Source of the DNA: Mycobacterium sp. Root265
Lineage (GTDB): Bacteria > Actinomycetota > Actinomycetes > Mycobacteriales > Mycobacteriaceae
Reading direction: 5' to 3'
NCBI RefSeq assembly: GCF_001428895.1
Contig: NZ_LMJA01000032.1
Span: 123,419-187,418 of the forward strand
Length of the DNA: 64,000 nucleotides
Position 1 is the first letter of the stretch. Each line of letters opens with the position of its first letter. The translations under genes were made by a program, and so were the position numbers. The notes under the pieces are model-generated. The model was not told the origin of the DNA. It was given only the letters and a program-made list of their open reading frames with translations, and did not search any database. Below are positions 46,904 through 54,854 of this stretch, in pieces.

Positions 46904-47977
46904 TCAGTCGGTGATGAAGCCCGATGCCTTGGTCAACTGCTCGATCGCCTCGGCGACGATCTGTGGCACCAACTCCGCGCAGGACGGCAGGTCGTCCAGG
47001 ATGCCGGCGACCTGTCCGGAGGCCAGCACGCCGGCGTCGGTGTTGCCCTCGACCAGGCCGGCCTTGAGCAGCATCGGGGTGTTGGCCGCCATCACGACCT
47101 GCGACCAGGTCAGGTCCTTGCCGTGCCGCATGGCCAGGCCGTCGGTGACCATGGACTTCCAGGTCATCCCGGACAGCTTCTTGAACTTCTGGGCATTGCC
47201 GATCGCCGCCGCGAAACCGCGTACCGGTGAACCGCTCTCCAGCTTCTCCACCAGCCCGGTGCGCAGCACCCGGTGTGGCATGCCGTCGACGCGGGTGGAG
47301 ACGACGGTGCCGTCCAGTGCCGCGTCCAGATAGCGCCGCTTGACGGCGTCCGGGACGGTCGAGTCCGAGGTCAGCAGGAACCGGGTGCCCATCGCGACCC
47401 CGGCCGCCCCGTAGGACAGCGCGGCGGCCAGGCCGCGGCCGTCGAAGAAACCACCCGCGGCGATGACCGGCATACCGGTGTCGGCGACGGCGTCGAGCAC
47501 TGATGGCAGCAGCAGCGTGGTGGCGATCGGGCCGGTGTGGCCGCCGCCCTCACCGCCCTGCACGATCACCGCGTCCGCGCCCCAGCCGGCGACCTTCTTG
47601 GCGTGCTTGGCCAGACCGACCGACGGAATCACCACTACGCCTGCCTCTTTGAGCCTGGCGATGAGGTCGGGCTTGGGTGCTAAGGCGAAGGAGGCAACTT
47701 TGACTCCTTCGCGGATCAGGAGGTCGACGCGGTCGTTCGCATCGCCGGCGTCGGCACGGATATTGATGCCGAACGGTTTGTCGGTGGCCGCCTTGACCTT
47801 GGCGACGGCGGTGGTGAGTTCTTCCAGCGTCATCGTCGCCGAGGCCAGGATGCCCAGGCCGCCCGCGTTGGAGGTGGCCGCGACCAGTCGGGCGCCGGCC
47901 ACCCAGCCCATACCGGTCTGCACGACCGGGTGCTCGATGCCGACCAGTTCGGTCAGCGGGGTCTTGAGTGTGGTCAT
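46904..47977 (-). CDS. ipdC: Flavin-dependent oxidoreductase IpdC (nitronate monooxygenase fold)
   Basis: A 357-residue TIM-barrel FMN protein with VVQTGMGWVAGARLVAATSNAGGLG (residues 17-41), FGINIRAD and the FMN motif VIVQGGEGGGHTG. The fold is that of 2-nitropropane dioxygenase, but order and similarity point to IpdC (Rv3553), which acts on a hydroxyindanone-carboxyl-CoA intermediate before ring D opening. The exact reaction is stated from memory of work in M. tuberculosis and is less certain than the gene identity. It follows ipdB by 2 bases. Confidence 0.9.
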   Translation of the reverse strand: MTTLKTPLTELVGIEHPVVQTGMGWVAGARLVAATSNAGGLGILASATMTLEELTTAVAKVKAATDKPFGINIRADAGDANDRVDLLIREGVKVASFALAPKPDLIARLKEAGVVVIPSVGLAKHAKKVAGWGADAVIVQGGEGGGHTGPIATTLLLPSVLDAVADTGMPVIAAGGFFDGRGLAAALSYGAAGVAMGTRFLLTSDSTVPDAVKRRYLDAALDGTVVSTRVDGMPHRVLRTGLVEKLESGSPVRGFAAAIGNAQKFKKLSGMTWKSMVTDGLAMRHGKDLTWSQVVMAANTPMLLKAGLVEGNTDAGVLASGQVAGILDDLPSCAELVPQIVAEAIEQLTKASGFITD

Positions 47978-47979
47978 GG

Positions 47980-48729
47980 TTAGACCTTGACTTCCTTGTC
48001 GCGCAGTGACTTCGGGTCGATGACCTGGCGCAGCAGCTCCTGCTCCTCACCGGTGGGAACCCGGGTGGTGGCGGCCTCGGACAGGCCGTGCACCTCGAAG
48101 GAGGTGTTCTCGGCGACCTGATCGGCCTCGACACCGGGGTGCAGCGAGACGGCGCGGAACTGGTGGTCGGGGCCGTTGAAATCGAAGACGCCCAGGTTGG
48201 TCACCACTCGGAAGATGTTGGCGAAGCGGAACGCGGGATTGTCCGGATCGACCTTGTCCCAGCCGATCCCGGACACGATATCGACGGAGTCGGTGAACAC
48301 CCGCTTGGAGTGGTTACCCACGAAGTAGCTGGTGGCGTGGTTGATGCTGTTGCCGGGCGCCCCGCGCACACCGAACATCTGCCGGGTGGGGTGCTGGATG
48401 GGCCCGAACGCGGAGAGGTTCTGGTTGCCGAAGCGGTCGATCTGGTTGGCGCCCATCACGACATGACGCTTTCCCCAGGACAGGGTCTCGAAAACCCGGT
48501 TGAACGGCATCCAGCCCTCGATGGCCGCCGGTGCCCCGATGGCCGGGGTGTCGGCGATGATGCGGGCCTCACCGTCGGTCAGCACGATGTCGGGGGAGAA
48601 GGTCAATCGAGCCAGACGGGCCCCGATCTGGACGATGGTGGTCATCGGGGAGACCATGATTTCGCCTGCGTCACGGAACAATTCGGCGCACGCGACGGCG
48701 CACACCTCGGCACGGGTCACCGACATCAC
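47980..48729 (-). CDS. ipdB: COCHEA-CoA hydrolase, beta subunit
   Basis: A 249-residue family I CoA-transferase-like subunit (DAGEIMVSPMTTIVQIGARLARLTFSPD; WGKRHVVMGANQIDRFGNQNLSAFG). With IpdA it forms the enzyme that opens the last steroid ring (ring C) by hydrolysis of COCHEA-CoA. Its start overlaps the ipdA stop by four bases. Order echA20-ipdA-ipdB-ipdC is as in M. tuberculosis. Confidence 0.93.
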   Translation of the reverse strand: MMSVTRAEVCAVACAELFRDAGEIMVSPMTTIVQIGARLARLTFSPDIVLTDGEARIIADTPAIGAPAAIEGWMPFNRVFETLSWGKRHVVMGANQIDRFGNQNLSAFGPIQHPTRQMFGVRGAPGNSINHATSYFVGNHSKRVFTDSVDIVSGIGWDKVDPDNPAFRFANIFRVVTNLGVFDFNGPDHQFRAVSLHPGVEADQVAENTSFEVHGLSEAATTRVPTGEEQELLRQVIDPKSLRDKEVKV

Positions 48730-49604
48730 TTGGCTCCTTCCTTCTGCGCTTCGGCGAACTTGCGCACCGCGGCCTGGTAGTCGGCCTCGCTGCCGGACAG
48801 ATACGTCTTCACGAACTCGGCCCAGGTCTCATCGGATCCCGCCGCCTCGGCGTAGTGCCGCTGGAACTTCTCATCGCGCTTGTAGTCGGGTTCGTTGGTG
48901 GTGAAATGCGCACCGTTGGGCGCCTCCACGACGGTGTCGACCATCATCCGGTTGATCAGCAGCTGCTGCGGCACCACCGAACTCACCAACTCCTCGGTGG
49001 ACACCACCTTCTCCACGGAAAGGAAGCGCTGCTGCGCCGACATCAGGAACAGGTCGTCGAAGTACGGGTCGATCCCGGTGTAGGCCGCATTGCCGCGGGC
49101 ATCGCCGAGGTTCAGGTGCACGAACGCGGCGTCCAGGTTCAGCGCAGGCATGGCGATCAATTCGTCGTCCCCATAGGGCGATTTCACGGTCTTGAGCTCA
49201 TCGCCCCAGAACGTCCGCACATCGCTGCCCAGTCCGGCGCGGATCGGCAGGAACGGCAGCCGTTGCGCGGCGGCCTGCAGCCCGCAGCGCAGCATGCCTT
49301 CGTCCATCTCGCGGGCCTCGATGGCGCCGCTGGTGCGCGCCTTGGCGAACCACGGATCGTAGAACGGCGGCGAGTCCAGGGAGACGAAGCCGTAATAGAC
49401 ACGCTTGACCTTGTCGGCCGAGCACAGCAGGCCCAGATCGGGACCGCCGTAGGTGACCACGGTCAGGTCCTTGACGTCGGTGCGCAGCAGCGCGCGGATG
49501 AAGGCCATCGGCTTGCGCCGCGAGCCCCAGCCGCCGATGCCGATGGTCATGCCGCTCTCGATGGACGAGACGGCCTCGTCCAGAGTTGTTCTCTTGTCTT
49601 TCAT
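48726..49604 (-). CDS. ipdA: COCHEA-CoA hydrolase, alpha subunit
   Basis: A 292-residue CoA-transferase-like alpha subunit with the glycine-rich start IESGMTIGIGGWGSRRKPMAFI (residues 15-36) and AREMDEGMLRCGLQ around residues 97-110, where a Glu is expected to serve catalysis. Together with IpdB it hydrolyses the C ring rather than transferring CoA. It follows echA20 after a 40-base gap and overlaps ipdB (ATGA). KstR2 control is implied by the box at 50431 in front of echA20. Confidence 0.93.
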   Translation of the reverse strand: MKDKRTTLDEAVSSIESGMTIGIGGWGSRRKPMAFIRALLRTDVKDLTVVTYGGPDLGLLCSADKVKRVYYGFVSLDSPPFYDPWFAKARTSGAIEAREMDEGMLRCGLQAAAQRLPFLPIRAGLGSDVRTFWGDELKTVKSPYGDDELIAMPALNLDAAFVHLNLGDARGNAAYTGIDPYFDDLFLMSAQQRFLSVEKVVSTEELVSSVVPQQLLINRMMVDTVVEAPNGAHFTTNEPDYKRDEKFQRHYAEAAGSDETWAEFVKTYLSGSEADYQAAVRKFAEAQKEGAK

Positions 49605-49644
49605 TATTTCCCTGCTCGCTTCGCTCGTGCCCGCCGAATCATTG

Positions 49645-50400
49645 TTACTTTGTTCCCTTGTCGGTTCCTGCGAACGCGTCGCGGTGCTCGTCGGACACCC
49701 CGGCCAGGTTCAGCTCGAACGTAAACCCTTGCTCCATGCGGTATCTCGCGGTGACCGGCTGCACGTCGATGAAGTTCAGCGCTTCCTTGGCGGCACGGAT
49801 CACCCGGGTGTCCTTGCTGGCGATATCACGGGCCACCCGCAGTGCGGACTCGTCGAGATCGGCGCGCGGCACCACCTCGTGCACGGACCCGAAGTGCTGC
49901 AGGGTGTTCGCGTCCACGGTGGCGGCGGTGAAGAACAGTCGGCGCATCAGATGCTGGGGCACCAGCCGCGACAGGTGGGTGGCCGCGCCCAGGGCGCCGC
50001 GTTCGACCTCCGGGAGGCCGAACGTGGCGTCATCGGAGGCGACGATGACATCGGCGTTGCCGACCAGGCCGATACCGCCGCCGACGCAGAATCCGTTGAC
50101 TGCGGCGATCACCGGCACCTCGCACTCGTACACGGCCTTGAAGGCGTGGTAGCAGCCACGGTTGGCGTCGATGAGCGCGGTGAAGCCCTCGGTGTTCTGC
50201 ATCTCCTTGATGTCCACGCCGGCGTTGAAGCCGCGGCCCTCGGCACGCAGGATGACCACGTGGGTGCTGCGGTCGCGGCCCGCGGCGGTGATGGCATCGC
50301 CGAGTTCGAACCAGCCGCGGGACGGGATGGCATTCACGGGTGGGTAGTTCACGGTCACCGAGACGATGCCCGGTTCGACTGTGCTGGTGGTGATCGTCAT
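49645..50400 (-). CDS. echA20: Crotonase-family ring D hydrolase
   Basis: A 251-residue enoyl-CoA hydratase/isomerase-fold protein (RAEGRGFNAGVDIKEM oxyanion region; NGFCVGGGIGLVGNADVIVA; FGLPEVERGALGAATHL). EchA20 in M. tuberculosis opens ring D of HIEC-CoA by a retro-type hydrolysis. The ATG at 50400 has an AAGGAAGTG ribosome site. It heads the minus-strand operon echA20-ipdA-ipdB-ipdC and is divergent from ipdF across a KstR2 box. Confidence 0.93.
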   Translation of the reverse strand: MTITTSTVEPGIVSVTVNYPPVNAIPSRGWFELGDAITAAGRDRSTHVVILRAEGRGFNAGVDIKEMQNTEGFTALIDANRGCYHAFKAVYECEVPVIAAVNGFCVGGGIGLVGNADVIVASDDATFGLPEVERGALGAATHLSRLVPQHLMRRLFFTAATVDANTLQHFGSVHEVVPRADLDESALRVARDIASKDTRVIRAAKEALNFIDVQPVTARYRMEQGFTFELNLAGVSDEHRDAFAGTDKGTK

Positions 50401-50430
50401 GAATCACTTCCTTGAGGGGGTCGCTACCTA

Positions 50431-50444
50431 AGCAAGCACTTGCT
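50431..50444. promoter_or_regulatory. KstR2 operator between echA20 and ipdF
   Basis: AGCAAGCACTTGCT fits AnCAAGnnCTTGnT fully, and its outer bases pair as well. It lies 30 bases from the echA20 start and 15 bases from the ipdF start. Confidence 0.93.
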
Positions 50445-50447
50445 TGG

Positions 50448-50453
50448 TACGCT
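50448..50453 (+). promoter_or_regulatory. Candidate -10 element of a leaderless ipdF promoter
   Basis: TACGCT lies 3 bases after the KstR2 box and exactly 6 bases before the GTG at 50460. It is identical to the kstR2 hexamer and its spacing. Confidence 0.55.
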
Positions 50454-50459
50454 AGCACA

Positions 50460-51233
50460 GTGACCGATGCGGCTGGAATCAATCTGCAACTGGATGGCCG
50501 GGTGGTCCTGGTGACCGGCGGAGTGCGCGGTGTCGGAGCCGGTATCAGCGCTGTCTTCGCTGCTCAGGGCGCCACCGTGGTGACCTGTGCACGCCGCCCG
50601 GTAGAAGGCTCGCCGTACGAATTCCACTCCTGCGACATCCGCGACGACGCGTCGGTGCAGGCCCTCATCGGCGCGATCGTCGAGCAGCACGGGCGCCTGG
50701 ATGTGGTCGTCAACAACGCCGGCGGCTCGCCCTACGTGCTGGCCGCGGATGCGTCGGCCAAGTTCAGCACCAAGATCATCGAACTCAACCTGATCGGTGC
50801 ACTGTCGGTCTCGACGCACGCCAATGCGGTCATGCAGAACCAGGACTCCGGCGGCTCCATCGTCAACATCTCCAGCGTGAGCGGGCACCGGCCGACACCG
50901 GGTACCGCCGCCTACGGCGCCGCCAAGGCCGGCATCGACAACCTCACCTCGACGCTGGCCGTGGAATGGGCGCCCAAGGTCCGGGTCAACTCGGTGGTCG
51001 TCGGCATGGTCGAGACCGAACAGGCCGAGCTGTTCTACGGCGATGCGGACTCGATCGCGGCCATCTCCAGGAACGTGCCGCTGGGCCGGCTGGCCAAACC
51101 CGCCGATATCGGCTGGGCCACAGCGTTTCTGGCATCCGAAGCGGCTTCCTATATCAGCGGTGCGTCGCTGCAGGTGCACGGCGGCGGAGAACCGCCGCAC
51201 TATCTGTCGACCACCACTGCGGATATCAAATAA
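50460..51233 (+). CDS. ipdF: SDR oxidoreductase IpdF
   Basis: A 257-residue short-chain dehydrogenase with a variant nucleotide motif (VTGGVRGVGAGISAVFA, about residues 18-34), NNAGGSPYV, Ser in NISSVSGHRP and YGAAKAG. It corresponds in place to Rv3549c (IpdF), reported to reduce the 5-oxo group of HIP-CoA-type compounds. The GTG at 50460 is used because it matches family length and follows the KstR2 box; it has no ribosome site and is probably leaderless. An upstream frame opening at 50412 would span the operator. Confidence 0.9.
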   Translation: MTDAAGINLQLDGRVVLVTGGVRGVGAGISAVFAAQGATVVTCARRPVEGSPYEFHSCDIRDDASVQALIGAIVEQHGRLDVVVNNAGGSPYVLAADASAKFSTKIIELNLIGALSVSTHANAVMQNQDSGGSIVNISSVSGHRPTPGTAAYGAAKAGIDNLTSTLAVEWAPKVRVNSVVVGMVETEQAELFYGDADSIAAISRNVPLGRLAKPADIGWATAFLASEAASYISGASLQVHGGGEPPHYLSTTTADIK

Positions 51234-51266
51234 CACCGACGTTCAGTAACTAGAAGGAGATCAGCA

Positions 51267-52172
51267 ATGGGTTTGCTCGACGGCCGGGTAGTCATCGTGA
51301 CCGGCGCCGGTGGCGGTATCGGGCGTGAGCATGCGCTCGCCTTCGCCGCTGAGGGCGCACGCGTGGTGGTCAACGACATCGGTGTCGGACTGGACGGTTC
51401 ACCGGCCGGCGGCGGCAGCGCCGCGCAGACCGTCGTCGACGAGATCGTCGCTGCCGGTGGGGAAGCCGTCACCAGCGGTGCCAACGTCGCGGACTGGAGT
51501 CAGGCCGAGGGGCTCATCCAGACCGCCATCGATTCCTTCGGCGGCCTCGACGTTCTGGTCAACAACGCGGGCATCGTCCGGGACCGGATGTTCGTCAACG
51601 CCACCGAAGACGAATTCGACGCCGTCACCGCCGTGCATCTCAAGGGGCATTTCGCCACCATGAAGCACGCCGGTGCCTACTGGCGGGCACAATCCAAGGC
51701 CGGCAACACTGTCGACGCCCGCATCATCAACACCAGCTCGGGCGCCGGACTGCAGGGCAGCGTCGGCCAGGCAACCTACAGCGCCTCCAAGGCCGGCATT
51801 GCCGCGCTGACGCTGGTGGCCGCCGCTGAGATGGGCCGCATCGGCGTCACCGTGAACGCCATCGCCCCGTCGGCCCGCACCCGGATGACCGAGACGGTGT
51901 TCGCCGAGATGATGTCGACGCAGGACTCCGACTTCGATGCGATGGCGCCGGAGAACATTTCCCCGCTCGTCGTCTGGCTGGGCAGCGTCGAGTCCCGCGA
52001 CGTCACCGGCCGCATCTTCGAGATCGAGGGCGGCATCATCCGGGTGGCCGAGGGCTGGGCACGCGGCGGCGAAATCGACAAGGGCGCCAAGTGGGATCCG
52101 GCCGAGCTCGGCCCGGTGGTCACCGACCTGTTGGCGAAGTCCCGCACACCGCTGCCGGTCTTCGGCGCCTAG
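51267..52172 (+). CDS. SDR oxidoreductase of the KstR2 regulon (Rv3548c position)
   Basis: A 301-residue short-chain dehydrogenase of the long, hydroxyacyl-CoA-dehydrogenase-like type. Motifs are VTGAGGGIGREHALAFA, a cofactor loop with VVNDIGVGLDGSPAGGG, NNAGIVRDRMF, NTSSGAGLQGS and YSASKAG. The AGAAGGAG ribosome site is strong. In M. tuberculosis Rv3548c occupies the same place downstream of ipdF. The reaction is unproven; oxidation of a beta-hydroxyacyl-CoA from C/D-ring breakdown is likely. The stop overlaps the ddn stop region by four bases. Confidence 0.88.
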   Translation: MGLLDGRVVIVTGAGGGIGREHALAFAAEGARVVVNDIGVGLDGSPAGGGSAAQTVVDEIVAAGGEAVTSGANVADWSQAEGLIQTAIDSFGGLDVLVNNAGIVRDRMFVNATEDEFDAVTAVHLKGHFATMKHAGAYWRAQSKAGNTVDARIINTSSGAGLQGSVGQATYSASKAGIAALTLVAAAEMGRIGVTVNAIAPSARTRMTETVFAEMMSTQDSDFDAMAPENISPLVVWLGSVESRDVTGRIFEIEGGIIRVAEGWARGGEIDKGAKWDPAELGPVVTDLLAKSRTPLPVFGA

Positions 52173-52612
52173 ACCGGTTCGCAGATCACCAGCGGGATGA
52201 CACGGTCGGCGGCCTCCCGGTATCCCCGGTAGGGCGGGTACATCCGAGTCAGACGCGGCCAGTAGCGGTTTCGCTCCTCGGCCGTGGCGTCTCTGGCGGT
52301 CATGTCCCATTTGTGCGGGCCGTACTGCACCTGCACACGCGGATCCGACGCGATGTTGAGATACCAGGCCGGATCGTGATCACGGCCGCCGAACGAGGCG
52401 GGCAGTACCACCCGGTCGCCGTCGCGCAAGCACAGCGTCGCGGTGACCCGGGGCTGCCCGGTGCGGCGACCGGTGGTGGTGAGCAGCGCCGCCGGCAACC
52501 ACAGCAGGCGCGCGCCGATGCGGCCGTCGGTGTGCTGGTAGGTCCAGACGTGAGCCTTGGCGAAGTACTTCATGGACCAGGCGAGTAGCCCCGAATTCCG
52601 AACGTCGACCAT
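52169..52612 (-). CDS. ddn: Deazaflavin (F420)-dependent nitroreductase family protein, Ddn-like
   Basis: A 147-residue protein that reads along M. tuberculosis Ddn (Rv3547): ALLTTTGRRTGQPRV, GGRDHDPAWYLNIASDPRVQVQ, TARDATAEERNRYWPRL, YPPYRGY and DRVIPLVICEP. Ddn uses reduced F420, activates bicyclic nitroimidazoles and reduces quinones. It lies beside the last steroid gene, as in M. tuberculosis (Rv3548c-Rv3547). The ATG at 52612 fits the Ddn length. Some F420 enzymes of this family lack nitroimidazole activity, so substrate range is untested. Confidence 0.88.
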   Translation of the reverse strand: MVDVRNSGLLAWSMKYFAKAHVWTYQHTDGRIGARLLWLPAALLTTTGRRTGQPRVTATLCLRDGDRVVLPASFGGRDHDPAWYLNIASDPRVQVQYGPHKWDMTARDATAEERNRYWPRLTRMYPPYRGYREAADRVIPLVICEPV

Positions 52613-52653
52613 GCCCCGTCTTTGCCCCGAACCGGGCTGGGGCAAACGCCCGA

Positions 52654-52950
52654 CTACCGCAGATTCAGTATCGCGTAGAGCATTGTCGTGAACACCAGGA
52701 AGCCCGCCGTGCACGCGCGGCGGGCGGTCCGTCGGCGTTCGGCGGGGAACGCCGCGGGCAGCACAACGGCGAACAGCAGTCCGGCGATCAGACCCGCGAC
52801 GGTGCCGAACATCAGCGCGTACCCGTGCGGATCGATCGCCGGGTCCGCCGAGAAGCCGGATCGGGCGACCGAATACATGCACAGCAGCCACAGCAACCCT
52901 GCGGTCGAGCCGAGCAGCCCGGCGACGGCCCGCACGATCGCCGGGGTCAC
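52654..52950 (-). CDS. Small membrane protein
   Basis: A 98-residue protein with three hydrophobic segments, near residues 8-27, 45-67 and 80-95, and a basic AERRRTARRA loop between the second and third. The GTG start overlaps the stop of the lipoprotein gene by four bases (GTGA), so it is the third gene of a coupled set beginning with the EspA-like protein. No family was recognised. It could be an immunity or anchoring partner of that protein. Confidence 0.62.
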   Translation of the reverse strand: MTPAIVRAVAGLLGSTAGLLWLLCMYSVARSGFSADPAIDPHGYALMFGTVAGLIAGLLFAVVLPAAFPAERRRTARRACTAGFLVFTTMLYAILNLR

Positions 52951-53465
52951 TGCTTGGTCGGGTCGGTGGTGCAGATGGTCAGTAATGACCGGCGGTTCTG
53001 CTCGGCAACCTGCTGCGGATCGAGCCAGCCGATTCCCTGAAAGTAGAACGTGTCCGCGGGGTGCTCGGACGACCCGTCGACGACCTCGCTGATCTGCGTC
53101 GGCGTGGACCCTGAACCCTCAGGTGCGGTCACGATGAGGGTCACCTCTTCGGCTGTGCGCCAATCGAATCCGTCGGGCAACGGCTCGGTGACCTGCAGCC
53201 CGTCGTACGGGCCTCCCACCGTCAACTGATCGACCTCGGCGGTTCCGCTGACCGGCGCCAGGGTCAGCCGGCCGGCATCCGGGGTGAACAACACGACCAC
53301 CCGGGACACCTCGCCGCACGGTGTGCCGGTCGAGAGTTCCAGCCGGCCATCGGTGACTCGGGCACCGAAAACCGGTGGCAGCGAAGCGACCTCGGGATCA
53401 TCACCGATGAGTGAACATCCCGAGAGGCTGAAACCCAGTAGCGCGGCCATCAGATGTCTGATCAC
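52947..53465 (-). CDS. Lipoprotein of the EspA-like gene set
   Basis: A 172-residue protein with a lipoprotein signal: VIRHLMAALLGFSLSGC, the lipobox LSGC putting the lipidated Cys at about residue 17. The rest is a soluble domain without known motif. The GTG at 53465 overlaps the stop of the EspA-like gene (GTGA) and an in-frame ATG lies 5 codons later. By position it may be an immunity or surface partner of the HExxH protein; this is inference from context. Confidence 0.72.
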   Translation of the reverse strand: MIRHLMAALLGFSLSGCSLIGDDPEVASLPPVFGARVTDGRLELSTGTPCGEVSRVVVLFTPDAGRLTLAPVSGTAEVDQLTVGGPYDGLQVTEPLPDGFDWRTAEEVTLIVTAPEGSGSTPTQISEVVDGSSEHPADTFYFQGIGWLDPQQVAEQNRRSLLTICTTDPTKQ

Positions 53466-54799
53466 GTGTAACCCCCGTCGCCCAAACCGGCCTCCTTCTC
53501 GATGCCGTCCGAGTCGGTGACGGCGGCCCACAACATGCCGAAGTAGCCCTTGTCCGCCCACTGCCGCGAATGCATCTCCTCGTGGTGCAGCAGCCGGTCG
53601 AGGTCCAGGGAACCCGCACGGGGAGTACCATCGGCGCCCACGTTCCAGGACGTGCCGGACTCGATGATCTGCCGCAACTGCTGGGACGGATTGTTGCCGT
53701 GATCGATGTTCTCCATGAAGATGTCGCCCCAGGCGGTGCCACCCTTCCAACTGAACTGGTCCTGCACCCAGTTGCCGCCCATCCCCATCAGCATGCCGTT
53801 GGGCGTCGTCATCAAAGCCCCGTCGGCGCCGAGGATGAACGGCACATCCTCGTCGTAGGTCCACGAGTTCGCGTTCTGCCGGTCGATGATCCGTTGCACC
53901 TCGTCGGCGTTGTAGGGCTCCGGGGTGAAGTCGGTCGTCGGGTTATCACCGTAATCGGTGCCGGCGTTGAGGATGTAGGTCATCAGCACCGCCTTGCGGG
54001 CGTCCTCTCCCGAGGTGCCCTTCGGAAGCTGGAAGAACGATTTCCCGTCGGGATCCTTCACGCGTTGCATGCCGCCCAGTACCTCGAAGCTGGCCGGCGT
54101 GATGTCGTGACGGCGCGCGATGTCGACGATCGTGTCGGGCGGAACACCCTGGCGCTCCGCGTTTTCCAGCCACTCCCTGTAGTAGCCCGTGGGCTCCTCG
54201 TCGAGGAGCCCCGCTTCGCGTAGTGCCTTCTCGTATTTGTTCTCCGGTTCGGGCTGCTGATCACCGGGCGTATCGCCCGGCCCGTCACCGCCTCCGAATT
54301 TCTGGATGCCCAAGGCCCGGTACTCCTCACCGAGCGCGGCGATGCGGGCGCCGACCGCATTCAGGTCGCTGTTGGACCGGGTCACCGTGTCGATCACCTC
54401 GGCGACACCCTTCTGCACGATCGGCACGAGCATGCGTTCGCCCGCGGCGGTGGGCGGCACCGTCGCGGCCGCATCGGTCACCCAGCGCCGGGTGGCGTCC
54501 AGGCTCTCCCGGCCGGTGCTGACCAGGCGCGCCGACTGGTCGACCTGCTCGCGCAGTCGCCGATCGAGATCGGCAAGGGCACCCAGCACGCGGCCGTGCT
54601 CGGTGTTGACCGCGGCGTAGGCATCGGCCGCGGTCCCGGTCCACTGCCGGCCGGGTGCGGCAGCACCAACCTGTTCCTGGAGCCGGCGCAGGGTGGAACT
54701 GCCGTCGAACGCGGCGCCGTCCTGTGGCGTTCCGGCGCCGAAGGTCGCGCGAGCATTCGACCAGGTCGACATGAACGCGTCGAGCACACCCATGACCAT
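53462..54799 (-). CDS. EspA/EspE-like type VII secretion protein with C-terminal HExxH motif
   Basis: A 445-residue protein. Residues 1-165 resemble EspA: WTGTAADAYAAVNTEHG (W53-x-G55) followed by LADLDRRLREQVDQSARLVSTGRESLD, matching EspA's WLGSAADKYAGKN and LADLDRQL. After a Gly/Pro linker a second domain (PPDTIVDIARRHDITPASF; AVLMTYILNAGTDYGD) leads to HHEEMHSRQW near residues 405-414, an HExxH zinc-protease-like site, and EKEAGLGDGGY at the end. It may be an exported effector or toxin. Two small genes coupled downstream encode a lipoprotein and a membrane protein. No esx or ecc genes are in the window. Confidence 0.78.
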   Translation of the reverse strand: MVMGVLDAFMSTWSNARATFGAGTPQDGAAFDGSSTLRRLQEQVGAAAPGRQWTGTAADAYAAVNTEHGRVLGALADLDRRLREQVDQSARLVSTGRESLDATRRWVTDAAATVPPTAAGERMLVPIVQKGVAEVIDTVTRSNSDLNAVGARIAALGEEYRALGIQKFGGGDGPGDTPGDQQPEPENKYEKALREAGLLDEEPTGYYREWLENAERQGVPPDTIVDIARRHDITPASFEVLGGMQRVKDPDGKSFFQLPKGTSGEDARKAVLMTYILNAGTDYGDNPTTDFTPEPYNADEVQRIIDRQNANSWTYDEDVPFILGADGALMTTPNGMLMGMGGNWVQDQFSWKGGTAWGDIFMENIDHGNNPSQQLRQIIESGTSWNVGADGTPRAGSLDLDRLLHHEEMHSRQWADKGYFGMLWAAVTDSDGIEKEAGLGDGGYT

Positions 54800-54854
54800 C
54801 AGTCTTTCACGGTGCCGTGCCCACCGGATGCAGCGATTTCAGGCCGACACGGTG

